Shown here: in pieces, positions 1-10,149 of the stretch
Position numbering within the stretch: position 1 is the first letter of the stretch
Layout of the letters: every line of letters begins with the position of its first letter
NCBI GenBank assembly: GCA_907163345.1
Contig: CAJQUN010000008.1
Span: 12,091,191-12,155,190, forward strand
Source of the DNA: Haberlea rhodopensis
Lineage: Eukaryota; Streptophyta; Magnoliopsida; Lamiales; Gesneriaceae
Length of the DNA stretch: 64,000 bases
Reading direction: 5' to 3'
Made by a program: the position numbers and the translations under genes
The notes under the pieces: generated by a model
The model's input: only the letters and a program-made list of their open reading frames with translations
Told to the model about the DNA's origin: nothing
Databases searched by the model: none

Positions 1-1767
1 TGGGGCGTTTTTGAGCTGATATTGAGTCGATAATTTCAGACTTTAAAGTTCAAAATTTTTGTTGCTTAATGGTTCGACTTTCAGTGCTGGTTGCGTGAAG
101 TTTGGGTTCGAAAATTGGGGTTTTGGCATGTGGGGCGATTATTCATGTTGTTGATTGATTAATTCATGTTTTAGATGAATTATGGTGATTATTTGAGTTC
201 GAATTGTTATGATAGGGTTCGAATTATTGAAGGTGTTCTTGAGCAATTTTTGATAATGGTTAATTGTCGTGTGTTGACAATATTTTTGAGGGTTATGGGT
301 GTGCTTGATCATGGGTTGCATGTTCGTAAATAATTGTGAATTATTTATCGTGTTAGCACATCGTTCCTCGGAGCATGGAACTCGAGCAAGGTTTGGCTCG
401 GACTTCGGAGATTAAGGTACGTGCGACATACGAGCATTACTTTATATAAGAGCATTTGTGAAATGCATAATGTGTTTTAATTGCATTAGATGGTTGTGGG
501 TATGGCTATATATATATGTGTCGATATGACTATGGAACGACCTAGTCTTGACATCGCTGCCACAAGTGTGCGTAGTACTAGAGTAGTATGACCTTATAAG
601 AAATATGGGGTACTGGGTTTATATGACTATTGTATGGCATTTGAGATGCCTGAGAATGATCGTGGAATCATGTATTCGTTATGAGACATGTGAGATGTCT
701 AAGTATAATGGAGAATTTGTAAAATAAATGCTAGGCATTTGAGCTATCTGTGATTGGTAGCAAAGTTGAAAATCAGTATTAGATATCGAGATATCTATGT
801 TTGTATGTATAATGAATTTGGAATCATTAATTATTGATACTTGAGAATCAGGCATGCTATGAGTTAAATCAATGTGTTGATTTACTGATTTATGAGATTT
901 GATGAGTTTGATGATTGTGAGAACAGGGACAGTACACGGAATCCCGGATGAGGATGTTGTCATCCAGGGAGTATCATTTAAAATTCATTAGTATTTACTT
1001 TTGTTGTAAATTATGAATTTCATTATTGTGATTATGGGATTTTGTGTATTGGTATGCTCACCCCGTTGGGGGCTGTCTCTGTTGGGGCAGGTGAACAGGT
1101 ACATCGATGGCTTTGGAGTTGAGCTCGAGCTGTTGATTGGATTTACTCCCAGGATCGTGATACCAGGGCTTGATGGAGCACGGTATCGTATAGAGTACCA
1201 ATATACACCTGAGGGCTATATGCATATTCATGATGCTCGCATGTGAGCACGATTATACTTGTATATGGATTGTATATAAAGGCATGCGCCTTTCTCTCTT
1301 TCATTTGATGTTGCATGCAATTAGAGGTAGAATTGCTAAATGATATGAGAGTCATTGGTGTATTATGTGGGTGTTGAAACCCACTTTTGTCGTCATATGT
1401 GTGGTGTCTTCCCTGGCTGGGAATTTACTTGGTATTGCTGCATTCTGATGAGTATTATGTTTTCCCTGGCCGGGAATTATGTTATGTGTTGTGCTTTTAT
1501 TTCGGGATAGCTCTATTTATGGGGAGACTCTGCCCAAATTTTTATAAAAGTCCACAATGTAAAAAGTGGCACAAAGGGGATGGTAATGGGCGAACTTTAT
1601 GAGTCTATTTGTTGTTAGGCTGATGATCTTTTAACATTGAGTGTTAATGGAAATTTTGTAATTGCCATGCAATGATAAAGTATCATCTGAGCTTCCCGTA
1701 TTGAAAGCATGTGCCACACATAGTGGTTAATACACTAATCAAGGGTTAAGGGCTTGGGGTCCTTACA
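1..1767 (+). mobile_element. 3' part of a family A gypsy LTR
   Basis: The stretch ends GGTCCTTACA at 1767, the same terminus as the complete LTRs at 27131-29539, 32769-35219 and 39105-41616. It carries their landmarks in order: a block ending AAG/GTACGT at 416/417, a CCAGGGAGTATC block near 966, GTATGCTCACCCCG near 1052, and GGGTTAAGGGC just before the end. The 5' part lies outside the window. No primer-binding site follows at 1768; the flank is the extra ORF of a minus-strand copia element, so this is a solo LTR or a 3' LTR inserted into that element. Its last ~800 bp are nearly the same as the inverted fragment at 54380-55178. The short open frames inside (1013-1246, 1387-1602) are LTR sequence, not genes. 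Confidence 0.8.
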
Positions 1768-1910
1768 GTTGGAGCCTGGCTAAGGATCACTAGATGCCCC
1801 GATGCATCCAACTTGTGAAAAACTTCCTTTGTATCTTCATCAGGGGTTGTGGAGATTGAATGAAAATCCACATGTACAGCATTGGTGATGAAACTGGGCT
1901 GTGTATTCTT
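1768..1910 (-). pseudogene. N-terminal fragment of the Sirevirus-like extra ORF
   Basis: A minus-strand frame from about 1906 down to 1768 reads FITNAVHVDFHSIS and later HKLDASGHLVIL. It matches the start of the extra ORF of E2 at 26611 (IAHNSLSVEFDTIC, then NMESSGLRKFLEC) in pattern and spacing. The frame is cut at 1768 by the family A LTR after roughly 45 codons. The function of this ORF is not known to me; in Sireviruses an ORF in this position is often called env-like, but nothing here shows a signal peptide or membrane segment. The larger open frame at 1790-2077 is in another phase and is not the homologous one. Confidence 0.6.
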
Positions 1911-2456
1911 AGAATTTTTTTTTTTATGTAGATACCGAAAATCAAAAATCCTGCAGTGTAAGAATTTCTGGGAAGAGAGTTAACGCAGTAATTTTCGAAA
2001 AGATATGAGTAAGAAACACAAGTGATGGTGGTTAAAGGAAAAGTAGATGTAACGTCGTACTTTAGATGAGCGGACACATGGGTGCGTGGCGGTCATCTAA
2101 CGATTGAAATTTTTAACAAATAAATAAAACGACAGGATTTGGGCGGGATTGAAATAATTTAATTTTATATGAAAGTAAATTTGAATTCCGACGTTCCAAG
2201 AGGTTAATAGTTATCGAAGGTTATTTTTGTCAAAGCATATTTGGTAAAGTCTGCTGGTATGTAGGGTCCGACTGGTAAGGTAACATCTATTGGTATGTAG
2301 AGTCCTACTGGTACGGAAACACCTACTGCAGCAGGCTGTTGTTTTACCAGCTGAGCTTAGATAACCAAGATAAACTTCTAACTGAAATTCCCCCTTAATT
2401 CATGCGATTTCTACTGAGTAATTCCCCCTGAATTCATTATACTTAATTAATAACAA
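1911..2456 (-). other. E0 spacer between pol and extra ORF, with two polypurine runs
   Basis: No coding frame is supported here. On the minus strand the end of RNase H is followed by two G-rich runs, TTCAGGGGGAATT near 2422-2435 and TAAGGGGGAATTT near 2386-2398, which look like polypurine tracts. After them come two to three diverged ~32-bp units containing ACCAGTAGGAC / ACCAGTCGGAC (2255-2330). No LTR start resembling the 5' LTR (TGTTGGGAAAAC) follows these runs, so they may be internal tracts before the extra ORF. Confidence 0.5.
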
Positions 2457-3170
2457 TCATGGATTGATTTCAATTAAACCAAGAATATTTCGAAAGAAGG
2501 AAAACTTAGCATCCGGTAGGGGTTTTGTGAAGATGTCTGCTGCTTGTTGTTCGGTAGATATGTACTCTAGCCGAATCTCTTTCTTCATAAAGTGATCTCT
2601 GATGAAATGATGACGGATGTCAATATGTTTGGTGCGAGTATGAAGAACAGGGTTGTATGTAATGGCTATGGCAGATGTATTATCACAAAATATGGGTGCC
2701 TCAGTGGATTCAATTCCATAATCTCTCAGTTGTTGTTGAATCCAGAGCATTTGAGCACATCAGCTTCTAACAGGAAGGTACTCTGCCTCTGCAGTAGACG
2801 TTGCTATGGATGTCTGCTTCTTGCAACCCCATGAAATTAATCTATCTCCAAGAAATTGACAGTATCCACTGGTACTTTTTCTGTCAATTTTGCATCCAGC
2901 ATAATCCGCATATGAGTATCCGATCAGATTAAAAGTTGAGTCTCTTGGATACCATAGACCGACATTCTCAGTGCCTTTTAGATATTTGAGGATCCTTTTG
3001 ACAGCCGTGAAGTGTGACTGCTTGGGATTTTCTTGGAACCGAGCGCACATACAAACTGCAAACATGATGTCTGGTCGGCTAGCCGTCAAGTAAAGTAATG
3101 ATCCGATAATACCTCATTACATTGTTACTTTGAGTGGTATTCCTGAATTATCCAAGTCGAGTTTTGCAGA
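2457..3170 (-). pseudogene. E0 RNase H domain with the end of reverse transcriptase
   Basis: RNase H removes the RNA strand during reverse transcription of the element. The minus frames 3089-2760 and 2750-2457 carry TASRPDIMFAVCMCARFQ, the copia signature YLKGTENVGLWYPRDS, ADYAGCKIDRKSTSGYCQFLG, TSTAEAEYLPVRS, then CDNTSAIAITYNPVLHTRTK, DIRHHFIRDH and ADIFTKPLPDAKF, the usual end of copia pol. A frameshift between 2750 and 2760 separates the halves (PVRS|CAQMLWIQQQ). E2 has the matching domain at 25640-26209. Confidence 0.85.
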
Positions 3171-4135
3171 TGAGCTCATTGGAGTGGCCGCTGCTGAACT
3201 TGTACTCATCACATACTTCTTCAGCAGTTCCTTGGTATATTAGACTGAGTTATCAAAATTCCTTCACTGGATTGCTTGACTTGCAATCCTAAGAAAAATG
3301 ATAATTCTCCCATCATGCTCATCTCAATTGATCCTGCATAATTTTAGAAAATCTTTCGCAAAGCTTTGAGTTAGTACTGCCGAAAATAATATCATCAACA
3401 TAAATTTAACAAGCAGAGTATGGTCACCCTTTGTGAATTTGAAAAGGGTCTTGTCCACTGTGCCAATGGTAAAGTTATGCTCAGTCAAGTATTTTGACAG
3501 AGTTTCGTACCATGCACGAGGAGCTTGATTTAGACCATACAAAGCTTTGTTGAGACGAAAAACAGAAGAAGGTTGCTGATGGCTTTCAAATCCAGGAGGT
3601 TGCTCAACATAAACTTCTTCCTGGAGTTTGCCGTTAAGAAACACACTCTTAACATCCATCTGATAGACTTTAAAGTCTTTAAAAGCAGCAAATGCAAGAA
3701 ATATGCGAATGGCTTCTAATCGAGCTACATGAGCAAAAGTTTCATCAAAATCTATGCCTTCTTCCTGTCTGTAGCCCTGTGCGACTAATCTTGCTTTATT
3801 TCTGATGACTATACCATTTTCGTCTAATTTATTTCTAAATACCCATTTGGTACCTATTATAGTGTGATGTTGTGGTCGTGGTACTAAATACCATACTTTG
3901 TTTCGCTCAAACTGATTTAGTTCTTCCTGCATTGCTTCTACCCAGCTTGGATCTAACATAGCATCATCAATCTTCTTAGGTTCTATGTGAGATATGAATG
4001 CAGCATGAAGAAATTCATTAATCATTTGTCCTCTGGTGCGTAGAGGAGCAACAGGGTTACCTATGACCTGCTCGGGAGGATGATCCTTCATCCACTGGAG
4101 CGGAGGTCCAAGAGGGTTGATTTCTTCATTTGAAT
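3171..4135 (-). pseudogene. E0 reverse transcriptase, frameshifted just before the YVDD box
   Basis: This domain would copy element RNA into DNA. The frame 4091-3324 contains WVEAMQEELNQFERNKVW, GTKWVFRNKLDENG, KARLVAQGYRQEEGIDFDETFA, VARLEAIRIFLAFAAFKDF, KVYQMDVKSVFLNGKLQEEVY and LYGLNQAPRAWYETL, all standard copia motifs. At 3391-3402 the other frame encodes Y-V-D-D, so one lost base around 3403 throws the reading frame out at the catalytic box. Downstream, 3110-3330 is further degraded. The element therefore makes no complete enzyme from this copy. Confidence 0.85.
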
Positions 4136-5180
4136 GAATATGAGTGGGTAGCGCAGAAGATCTGATTAACGCATCTTTTTCATTAGTTCCATCTACTGCA
4201 GCAGGAGTATGTACAACAGCGTCATTGTCAGCTGGATGCAGTGCTTGTTGTCAGCAGACTCCTCTGCTTGAGCTTCAGGAACTTCTGGTTCCAAAGAGCA
4301 GTCAATTCTGCTTCTGTAATTTATCTCATCATCAACATTTTCATCAATATAAATGCTTTCCAGTCGATTTCTCAAGTTGTTGATTTGCAGATCAGATACA
4401 GTACAATCAGTAGATTCATCAAATTTTACATGCACAGATTCTTCTACAGTAAGAGTTCTATTATTAAATACTCTAAACGCTTTACTAACTGTAGAATATC
4501 CAAGAAATATTCCAGCATCAGATTTGGCATCAAAGGCGGTGAGATAAGTTTTTCCATTGTTGTGAATAAAACATTTGCAACCAAACATATGGAAATAATA
4601 AATATTTGGCTTACTGTCATTCCAGATCTCATAAGGGGTTTTATTTGCTCACTTATTAATCATTGATCTGTTCTGCGTATAACATGTTGTGTTGACAGCT
4701 TCTGCCCAAAATCTCTGCGATATATCTGACTTTGCAAGCATAGTTCACGCAGCTTCTTTCAAAGTGCGGTTCCTACGCTCAGCAACTCCGTTTTGTTGAG
4801 GGGTTCTTGCAGCAGAGAATTCGTGTTTAATACCAAGGTCATCTAGATATGATTCGAGTGACTGATTGGTAAACTCGGTACCTTTATTACTATGAATCCT
4901 ATCTATCCCACACGATTTCTCATTTTGGAGTCTTTTCAGTAGTTTGATCAACTTTGGAGTAGCCTGATCTTTGCCACTTAGAAACAGGACCCACGTAAAA
5001 CGAGAGTAATCGTCTATTAACACTAGGGTATACTTCATTTCCCCTAGACTTGTTATTGGTATAGGACCGAAAAGATCCATATGCAGCAACTCTAGGCACC
5101 GAGAAGAAGATTTACTCCTTTTGTTCCTAAAGGAGGATCTGATTTGCTTACCAAGTTGGCATGCTGCACAGATCTTATCT
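4136..5180 (-). pseudogene. E0 integrase core and C-terminal region
   Basis: Integrase inserts the DNA copy into the host chromosome. Frame 5089-4745 holds MLHMDLFGPIPITSLG, LVLIDDYSRFTWVLFLSGKD, then IHSNKGTEF and AARTPQQNGVAERRNRTLKEAA, the copia D-D-E core. The second acidic position is Asn here (SNKGTEF), whereas E2 retains SDKGTEF, so this core would be inactive. Frame 4588-4193 continues with MFGCKCFIHNNGK, DAKSDAGIFLGYS and NNRTLTVEESVHVKFDE. Several stops lie between the two pieces (4589-4744). Confidence 0.85.
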
Positions 5181-5190
5181 TTTGAGAATT

Positions 5191-5700
5191 CTATAGAGGC
5201 AGTCCAATGACTAGATCAAGTTTACGCAGACTGACAATAGTTTTAAAGTTTAGGTGACTCAAACATTTGTGCCAAAGCCAATTTCTGGAAGTATTCAAGG
5301 CAGCAAAGCAAGTAGAGGAGGTAGGCTGATTAAGATTCCAATCAATTTTATAAGTGTTCTCATGCCTTCTTCCTACAAGTAATATACTGCCATCAGTAGA
5401 TTTGATTGTGCAGTGCTGGTTGAATTTTACAGAGTGACCATTGTCACAGAGTTGACTGATGCTAATCAAGTTATAACATAAATTTTCAACCAACAGAATA
5501 TCTTTAATAATAATGTTACCATAGATAATCTTACCCTTACCCACAGTTCTACCTTTCGCGTTGTCTCCAAAAGTTATTCTAGGTCCGGTGGTGTCCACCA
5601 ATTCAGACAATAAGCACGCAATTCTTGTCATGTGTCTAGAACATCCGCTGTCCAGAAACCACTCTGAGCTCCGAACTTGATGAATTCTAGCTTTCTGCAA
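5191..5700 (-). pseudogene. E0 aspartic protease and pre-integrase zinc-binding region
   Basis: The 169-residue frame starts within the protease: SEWFLDSGCSRHMT contains the D-S-G active-site triad of copia proteases at about residues 18-20. It continues GPRITFGDNAKGRTVGKGK, the usual spacer YNLISISQLCDNG, and NWLWHKCLSHLNFKTI (the first half of the HHCC zinc finger of integrase). The frame ends at GLPL; the CQACQ part of the finger lies in the next frame near 5150-5185. E2 has the same module at 16160-16775 with a stop inside the active-site segment. Confidence 0.85.
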
Positions 5701-7602
5701 TTAAAGCAATAAGATGATTGGTACCAATCCTACTTGGGTCCAGACAGGATTAGTCCTTTCGGGACCACACTTGTATAACCCTGAATTGTTTGGGTCTGTG
5801 TGTGTCCTGAAACGTGTGTGCATTAACTGATGAAGATGTTATTGGGTGATATGTGTGATACTGAGAGTATGCGTGTTGTTTAGGTTTTTGGTTTCTGATT
5901 GGAAGCATATATCTCTTTTAGACAGGCATACAATTATAATACCAGTTGGGTTTTACCTCTCGAGTGGCCTGACCAGTGGGTTTATGTTTATTTCTAAACT
6001 TTTGCCCTGGTCTAGCTTTCTCTTTTGGCTCAACATAACCGATACCTTTGTGTGATGCCCGTTCCTCGATGAGTATTGGCTCAACAGATTCCTTAACCAA
6101 CTCACCAGATGAGTTACTATCATTGTTAGAGTAGCCTATGCCTGTAAGATCACCAGCAAGCCTTATTGAATCAAGCATCTCATCTTTTCTGGCAGTAGAT
6201 GCGTTCCATGTGCGAACCAGTTTACTGAGTTTCTGGTGTGCACATGTTGCTTCATCCCTTTCTTTCTCGAGCCGACTTACTTTTTCCCTTAAGCTTTTCA
6301 CCTCATTTGATTGTTCACAATCAAGTTTGTTGTTTTGCTGTTCTGTTGGGACTGGTTGTTCGGTCTTATACTTCTCGAAGGATTCATATAACATCTGATA
6401 CTCATTAATGTCCAGCAATACATTAGTGAGCTCATATGTGTAAATTCAGAAAGATTAGTATCATTTACCTCACCGTCATCGTTGGCCATTAGACAGTGAA
6501 CTTCTTCATCTTCACTGTCACTGGATGAGTTGGTAGACTATTCTGATTCTGACTCTGAATCAACCCATTTGCTTTTGTTCTCTTCAGCCACCAGTACTTT
6601 CTGTTCTCTGTCCCTTTTGGATGATCTTATCTTCTCCTTTGACTTTCTATAGTCCTTGGATCCTCTCTTTTGATCATCTTTCTTAGGTTTAGGACAGTCA
6701 GCGATAAAATGTCCTGGCTTAAGACAGTTGAAGCATACACGATCATCCCCATCTGATCTATTTTTGAAGTTCTGCTTCCTTGGATAAGATTGATAGGCCT
6801 TTTGACTCTTCTTCATAAATTTTCCAAATTTTTTGACAAACAACACCATTGCATCGTTGCATATTTGTTCAGGAGTCATCTCTGTTGTGGTAGGCAAAGC
6901 TTCTGATGCAGTAAGAGCTTTGGTTGGTTGACTGGTGCTGGGTTCATCTTCAATCCAAATCCCTAGTTCAAACTCATATGCTTTTAAGTCAGCAAATAAA
7001 TCATGTAGATCTATCTTGTTTAAGTCTTTGGATACTCTCATAGCAATCGTTTTCATCCCATTCTCTTGGTAGACCTCTCATGACCTTTAGAGTGATTTTC
7101 CTGTTGGGTAGATCTTTACCAAGGCTATTGAGTTCATTTATGATTCCAGTTACTCTTTCATCATATTCGCTGAGAGTCTCTCCAGACATCATTTTGATGT
7201 TTTCAAACTTCTGTAGGGCGACAGTGAGCTTGTGTTCCTTGGTCTGATCATTTCCTTCGCATAGCTGACAATCTTTTCCCAGATGTCCTTTGCAGTGAGA
7301 CACATTTTGATCTTGTTGAACATATTTTTGTCCAGAGTTTTGAACAGTATGTCTTTGGCCACATTGTCCAGATTTGCTTTTTTCTTTTCTTCATTTGTCC
7401 ATAAGGATCATTCCTTCTCGACCATCTGGGGCTCACCACCTGTAATGGCAGCTGCTATATTGACCTTCATGATCTTCATTGGTCCATCAGTAATGACGAA
7501 CCACATATCATCATCTTGGGCACTCAGATGTGCTTGCATACGAATTCTCCAGTCATCATATTCATCATTTTTGAACATGGGAATCTTGCTGAATGAGGCC
7601 AT
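5701..7602 (-). pseudogene. E0 gag, broken by one stop and frameshifts
   Basis: Gag forms the cytoplasmic particle and binds RNA. Translation would start at 7602 (MASFSKIPMFKNDEYDDW), 38 bases after the primer-binding site. A TGA near 7409 replaces an expected Trp. Further frames are 7303-7001 (TLSEYDERVTGIINEL), 7056-6538 with the zinc knuckle CFNCLKPGHFIADC, and 6418-5918, a Lys/Glu-rich coiled-coil segment (LREKVSRLEKERDEA). The long charged tail beyond the knuckle is typical of Sireviruses. 5701-5917 links to protease with no clear motif. Confidence 0.8.
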
Positions 7603-7639
7603 CAGTTATTAGTAATTTCTCAAGATTGAGAAGACCTAA

Positions 7640-7651
7640 GCTATGATACCA
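7640..7651 (-). other. E0 primer-binding site (initiator Met tRNA type)
   Basis: On the minus strand TGGTATCATAGC follows the LTR terminus CTAACA after two bases. It differs by one base from the usual plant TGGTATCAGAGC complement of the initiator methionine tRNA 3' end. It lies between the LTR and the gag start codon, as expected. Confidence 0.85.
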
Positions 7652-7653
7652 CT

Positions 7654-8913
7654 TGTTAGGATCAGGGTAGTGTTTAGAAGGGGGGGTTGAATAAACAGTA
7701 GATTCAATTTCGATTTTTACTCGGGTTGCTGCAGACTGTTAAGTACTGCAGTAGCTTCTCAATATATATAGCAAGTCAGTAAACACTGATTATAGTGCGG
7801 AAGACGTCTGCTGAACTTGTGAGTGATAAAAACTGAATGGTAAATAAGCAGAAAGTAAATGACACGAGTATGTTTCTGGAAGTTCGAAGCACAACGCTTC
7901 TACATCTCCTCTTCTTCCTTTGCAGGAAGGTTACACTAGAAGATTTGGTTTACACTTTACAGTATACAATCTTTTTAGGCACTCACACAGCTTACCCTAA
8001 ACTCCTAGCAATCACAAGTTCCTAGTTTGTTTACAATGATTTCTATGACACTCACACAAATATAAACTGTTTGACTTTGAGTGTTCTTCGAGCAGCATAC
8101 TCAGTTGTAGTTAATCTGTAACGATTACAGTAGTAGTGCTTGTCTGTTCTTGCTGAACCTTTAGAGAATATCAGTGAGATGATTTGCTTTTTGCGTTGTG
8201 GTGTTTCTCTTTGTTTAATCAGATGGTTCAGCTAACCTCTTCATTCTTCTCTTGGACGTATTTATAGACTTATTGATTTAACGGCAACTTGTCTATATTT
8301 GGAAGAGATCCATTCTCTGTTTCCATTCCATATTCTGACTGTCTTCTTTCCTATTTTGTTAGCAACGACTCTTTTATTCTGATGCTAATGGTGGCGGAGA
8401 TATAGCAGGTGCACCGCTCTGTTGTACCTTTGTCAGAGTAGGTTGTACTTATTTTGTCTTGTTGCTTTGAACTGTTGCTGGATGGTTAGACCTATGCTGG
8501 CTTTTTTGTTTCAAGTGGTCTTTCATTATTCTGTACTCAGTAGAGGTCTGTCCAGTGGTTGTCCATCCAGTTGGTGTTTGTCCGGTAGATGTCCATCCGG
8601 TAGATGTTTGTCCAGTAGATGTTCATCCGGTAAGTGTCTGTCACCCGGTAGGTGTTTGTCGCTTTGATGTCCATCACCCGGTAGGTGTCTGGCACCCAGT
8701 AGGTGTTTATCCGGTAGATGTCCGTCCAGTAGGTGTTCATCCGGTTTGTGTCCACCCAGTAGGTGTTCATCCGGTTGGTGTCCATCCGGCTGCTGTCCAT
8801 CCAGTAGGTGTTCATCCGGTAGATGTTTGTCACCCGGTAGGTGTCTGTCACCCGGTAGGTGTCTGTCCAGTTGATGTTTGTCACCACCAAAACTTAGAAA
8901 TGTTTTCCCAACA
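7654..8913 (-). repeat. E0 5' LTR
   Basis: Minus-strand termini are TGTTGGGAAAAC (at 8913) and CCTGATCCTAACA (at 7654), giving TG...CA ends. The start resembles the E2 LTR start at 31831 (TGTTGGTTCC...GATGACAAA), both running into GTGACAAAC/GATGACAAAAC. A TATA box reads TATAAATACG on the minus strand at about 8262-8272. The U3 part is dominated by a minisatellite (8560-8888). The GAACCCCCC-type tract near the 3' end (plus-strand GGGGGGGTTGAATAAAC at 7680) matches a CACCCCCCTGTAAAC tract at the same place in the E2 LTR. The target duplication cannot be tested because the partner LTR is gone. Confidence 0.8.
8560..8888 (-). repeat. Minisatellite in the U3 of the E0 LTR (~15-18-bp unit)
   Basis: About 20 imperfect units of the form CCGGTAGGTGTTTGT / CAGTAGGTGTTCATC follow each other on the plus strand. 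Steps are mostly 15 bp, with 17-18-bp steps where CA is inserted (GTCACCCGGTAGG). The array gives open frames in several phases with repeated peptides such as DRHLPGDRHLPGD (minus) or VHPVGVCPVDV (plus); these are by-products of the repeat. It sits between the LTR start and the TATA box, the place where U3 enhancer repeats occur in other copia elements. Confidence 0.85.
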
Positions 8914-9227
8914 CTTCCTTCATTCTTGTCGTTAGGCACTGCGGCGCCTCTTTCAACAGTCGTTGGGGGCCCCTGTTGCAATTTGTCAAAACTTGATTTT
9001 TGCACTTTCCCTTGCCTTTTCCACCCGTTTCTTCTTTCAAATGAGCTTTTCCACCAAATCCTCCTCAATGCATGTCTTTTCATCCAAGTTCCCACGTTGA
9101 TACTAAACGTTGATACTAAAATCCCTTAAAAACCCAAAACAAACAAAACAAAGCATAATTCTGAACGAAAGCCAACATTAATCTCCATAAAAGTATAGAA
9201 ATAATAAGTGCAAAATTGCACTTATCA
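8914..9227 (-). repeat. LTR remnant of an Athila/Tat-like element
   Basis: The right border reads, on the minus strand, TGATAAGTGCAATTTTGC, which resembles the start of the E3 LTR (TGATAAGTGTCATTTTT at 25634). What follows in both is AT-rich, then a CTTTTCCACC-like pyrimidine tract. The other end is lost at 8913, where E0 is inserted or joined. No coding sequence is present. Assignment rests on the terminal similarity only. Confidence 0.45.
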
Positions 9228-9439
9228 GTGGGCATATGTGCGAACCTTGAAGGCACCACTGAACATCTTACCTATTCGGAGAGATAAGTCTTTTAGCATA
9301 AAGTAATAATGTATCAATTGCTCATGGTTATATCAATTGCTTGTATGATTTTACACAATTAAGATGCAAGTTATTATTATTTTGAATAATTTCTGTCTTG
9401 TCTTTTGTGTATTACTGCAGTACTTGCAGGCTCTGTTAA
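9228..9439. other. Unassigned sequence
   Basis: AT-rich sequence between the LTR remnant and the tandem arrays. There is no convincing ORF. It may belong to the same long LTR or leader as the arrays that follow. Confidence 0.3.
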
Positions 9440-9575
9440 AATTGCTCAGGCGTGCAATCTTGCAGTAAGGCCCCATCAATCAGCTAGGGGCATGTCATCT
9501 CACAGTAAGGTCCTATTAGACAATATCAGGCATGCAATCTAGCAGTAAGGCCCTATTGGACAATTCAGGACTCAT
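9440..9575 (+). repeat. Tandem array 1: three ~45-bp units
   Basis: Three imperfect units share GGCGTGCAATCTTGCAGTAAGG / GGCATGCAATCTAGCAGTAAGG and a CCTATTRGACAAT tail. They are the first of three neighbouring arrays with different units, which together look like the non-coding leader or LTR of a retroelement. Confidence 0.65.
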
Positions 9576-9880
9576 TCAGGGGTGATTTACCTAACCTGAC
9601 GTTGTTACGCCCGACGAAGGATCAACGAGCTATGGTTAGTGCCATTCATGGGTGGTTTACCCAGCCTGTCATGGTTACGCCCGACAGAGGATCAGTCAAG
9701 CTAACTCATTTGTTTTGGTTATGTCAAGTATCATTCAGATGTGTTTACCCAATTTGCCTTGGTTATGCCAAGTGCCTTCAGATGTGTTTACCCAACTTGC
9801 CTTGGGTATGCCAGGCATATTTCAGTCAGGTGTTTTCACCCAACCTACTGAGGTTACACCCAACAGATGATAAAACGAGT
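9576..9880 (+). repeat. Tandem array 2: six ~42-68-bp units with self-complementary cores
   Basis: Units share GGTTTACCCAACCTG and GGTTATGCCAAG / GGTTACGCCCGACA segments at about 9600, 9668, 9715, 9757, 9801 and 9846. Several units fold on themselves: CTTGG-ttatg-CCAAG at 9758-9772, and CTTGG-gtatg-CCAGG at 9801-9815 where a G-U pair is kept. The open frame over 9602-9934 is a consequence of the repeat and shows no domain. Confidence 0.65.
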
Positions 9881-9894
9881 TTTATTTTCTTCAA

Positions 9895-10145
9895 TTCTGG
9901 ATGTCGGACAAACTTTATTTGCTCAATATATTGATACATAATAAGCTCAGCTATATTTTATTTGCCCTTCAGTTCGGATTATATTGCCATGGGATTTCAG
10001 ATGAGCTTTATTTGCTCAAGGATGTTTATTATCTCACGACTTTGGATGAGCTTTATTTGCTCAAGAATATTATCTCGCGACTTCGGTTGAGCTTTATTTG
10101 CTCAAGGATGATTATTATCTCGTGACTTCGGACGAGCTTTATTTA
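9895..10145 (+). repeat. Tandem array 3: about six ~45-bp hairpin units
   Basis: Units are built around TTGAGC-tttattt-GCTCAA, a perfect 6-bp stem with a 7-base loop (10087-10105). TGAGC/GCTCA is kept at 10002-10018 and 10047-10063. First and last units are degraded (9906, 10131). The spacing is about 41-45 bp, with the linker carrying ATTATCTCGYGACTTCGG. No protein is supported. Confidence 0.75.
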
Positions 10146-10149
10146 CCCG

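Larger units (their letters stand above)
1768..8913 (-). mobile_element. E0: Sirevirus-like Ty1/copia element, truncated at its 3' end
   Basis: Read on the minus strand the order is LTR (7654-8913), primer-binding site, gag with zinc knuckle, protease, integrase, reverse transcriptase, RNase H, polypurine runs, then the start of an additional ORF. PR-INT-RT-RH order defines Ty1/copia. The downstream extra ORF and a gag with a long coiled-coil tail fit the Sirevirus (SIRE/Maximus) lineage. The rest of the extra ORF and the 3' LTR are missing because a family A LTR abuts at 1767/1768. The coding part is broken by several frameshifts and stops. Its proteins closely resemble those of E2 (14735-26209), so both belong to one family. 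Confidence 0.85.

Noticed and set aside
1790..2077. A 95-codon minus-strand ORF as a gene
   Set aside because: It is in a different frame from the conserved extra-ORF fragment and crosses the non-coding spacer of E0.
8526..9095. A 189-residue minus-strand frame rich in DRHLPGD-type repeats
   Set aside because: It is the translation of the LTR minisatellite; equally long repetitive frames exist on the other strand, and it runs across the LTR boundary.
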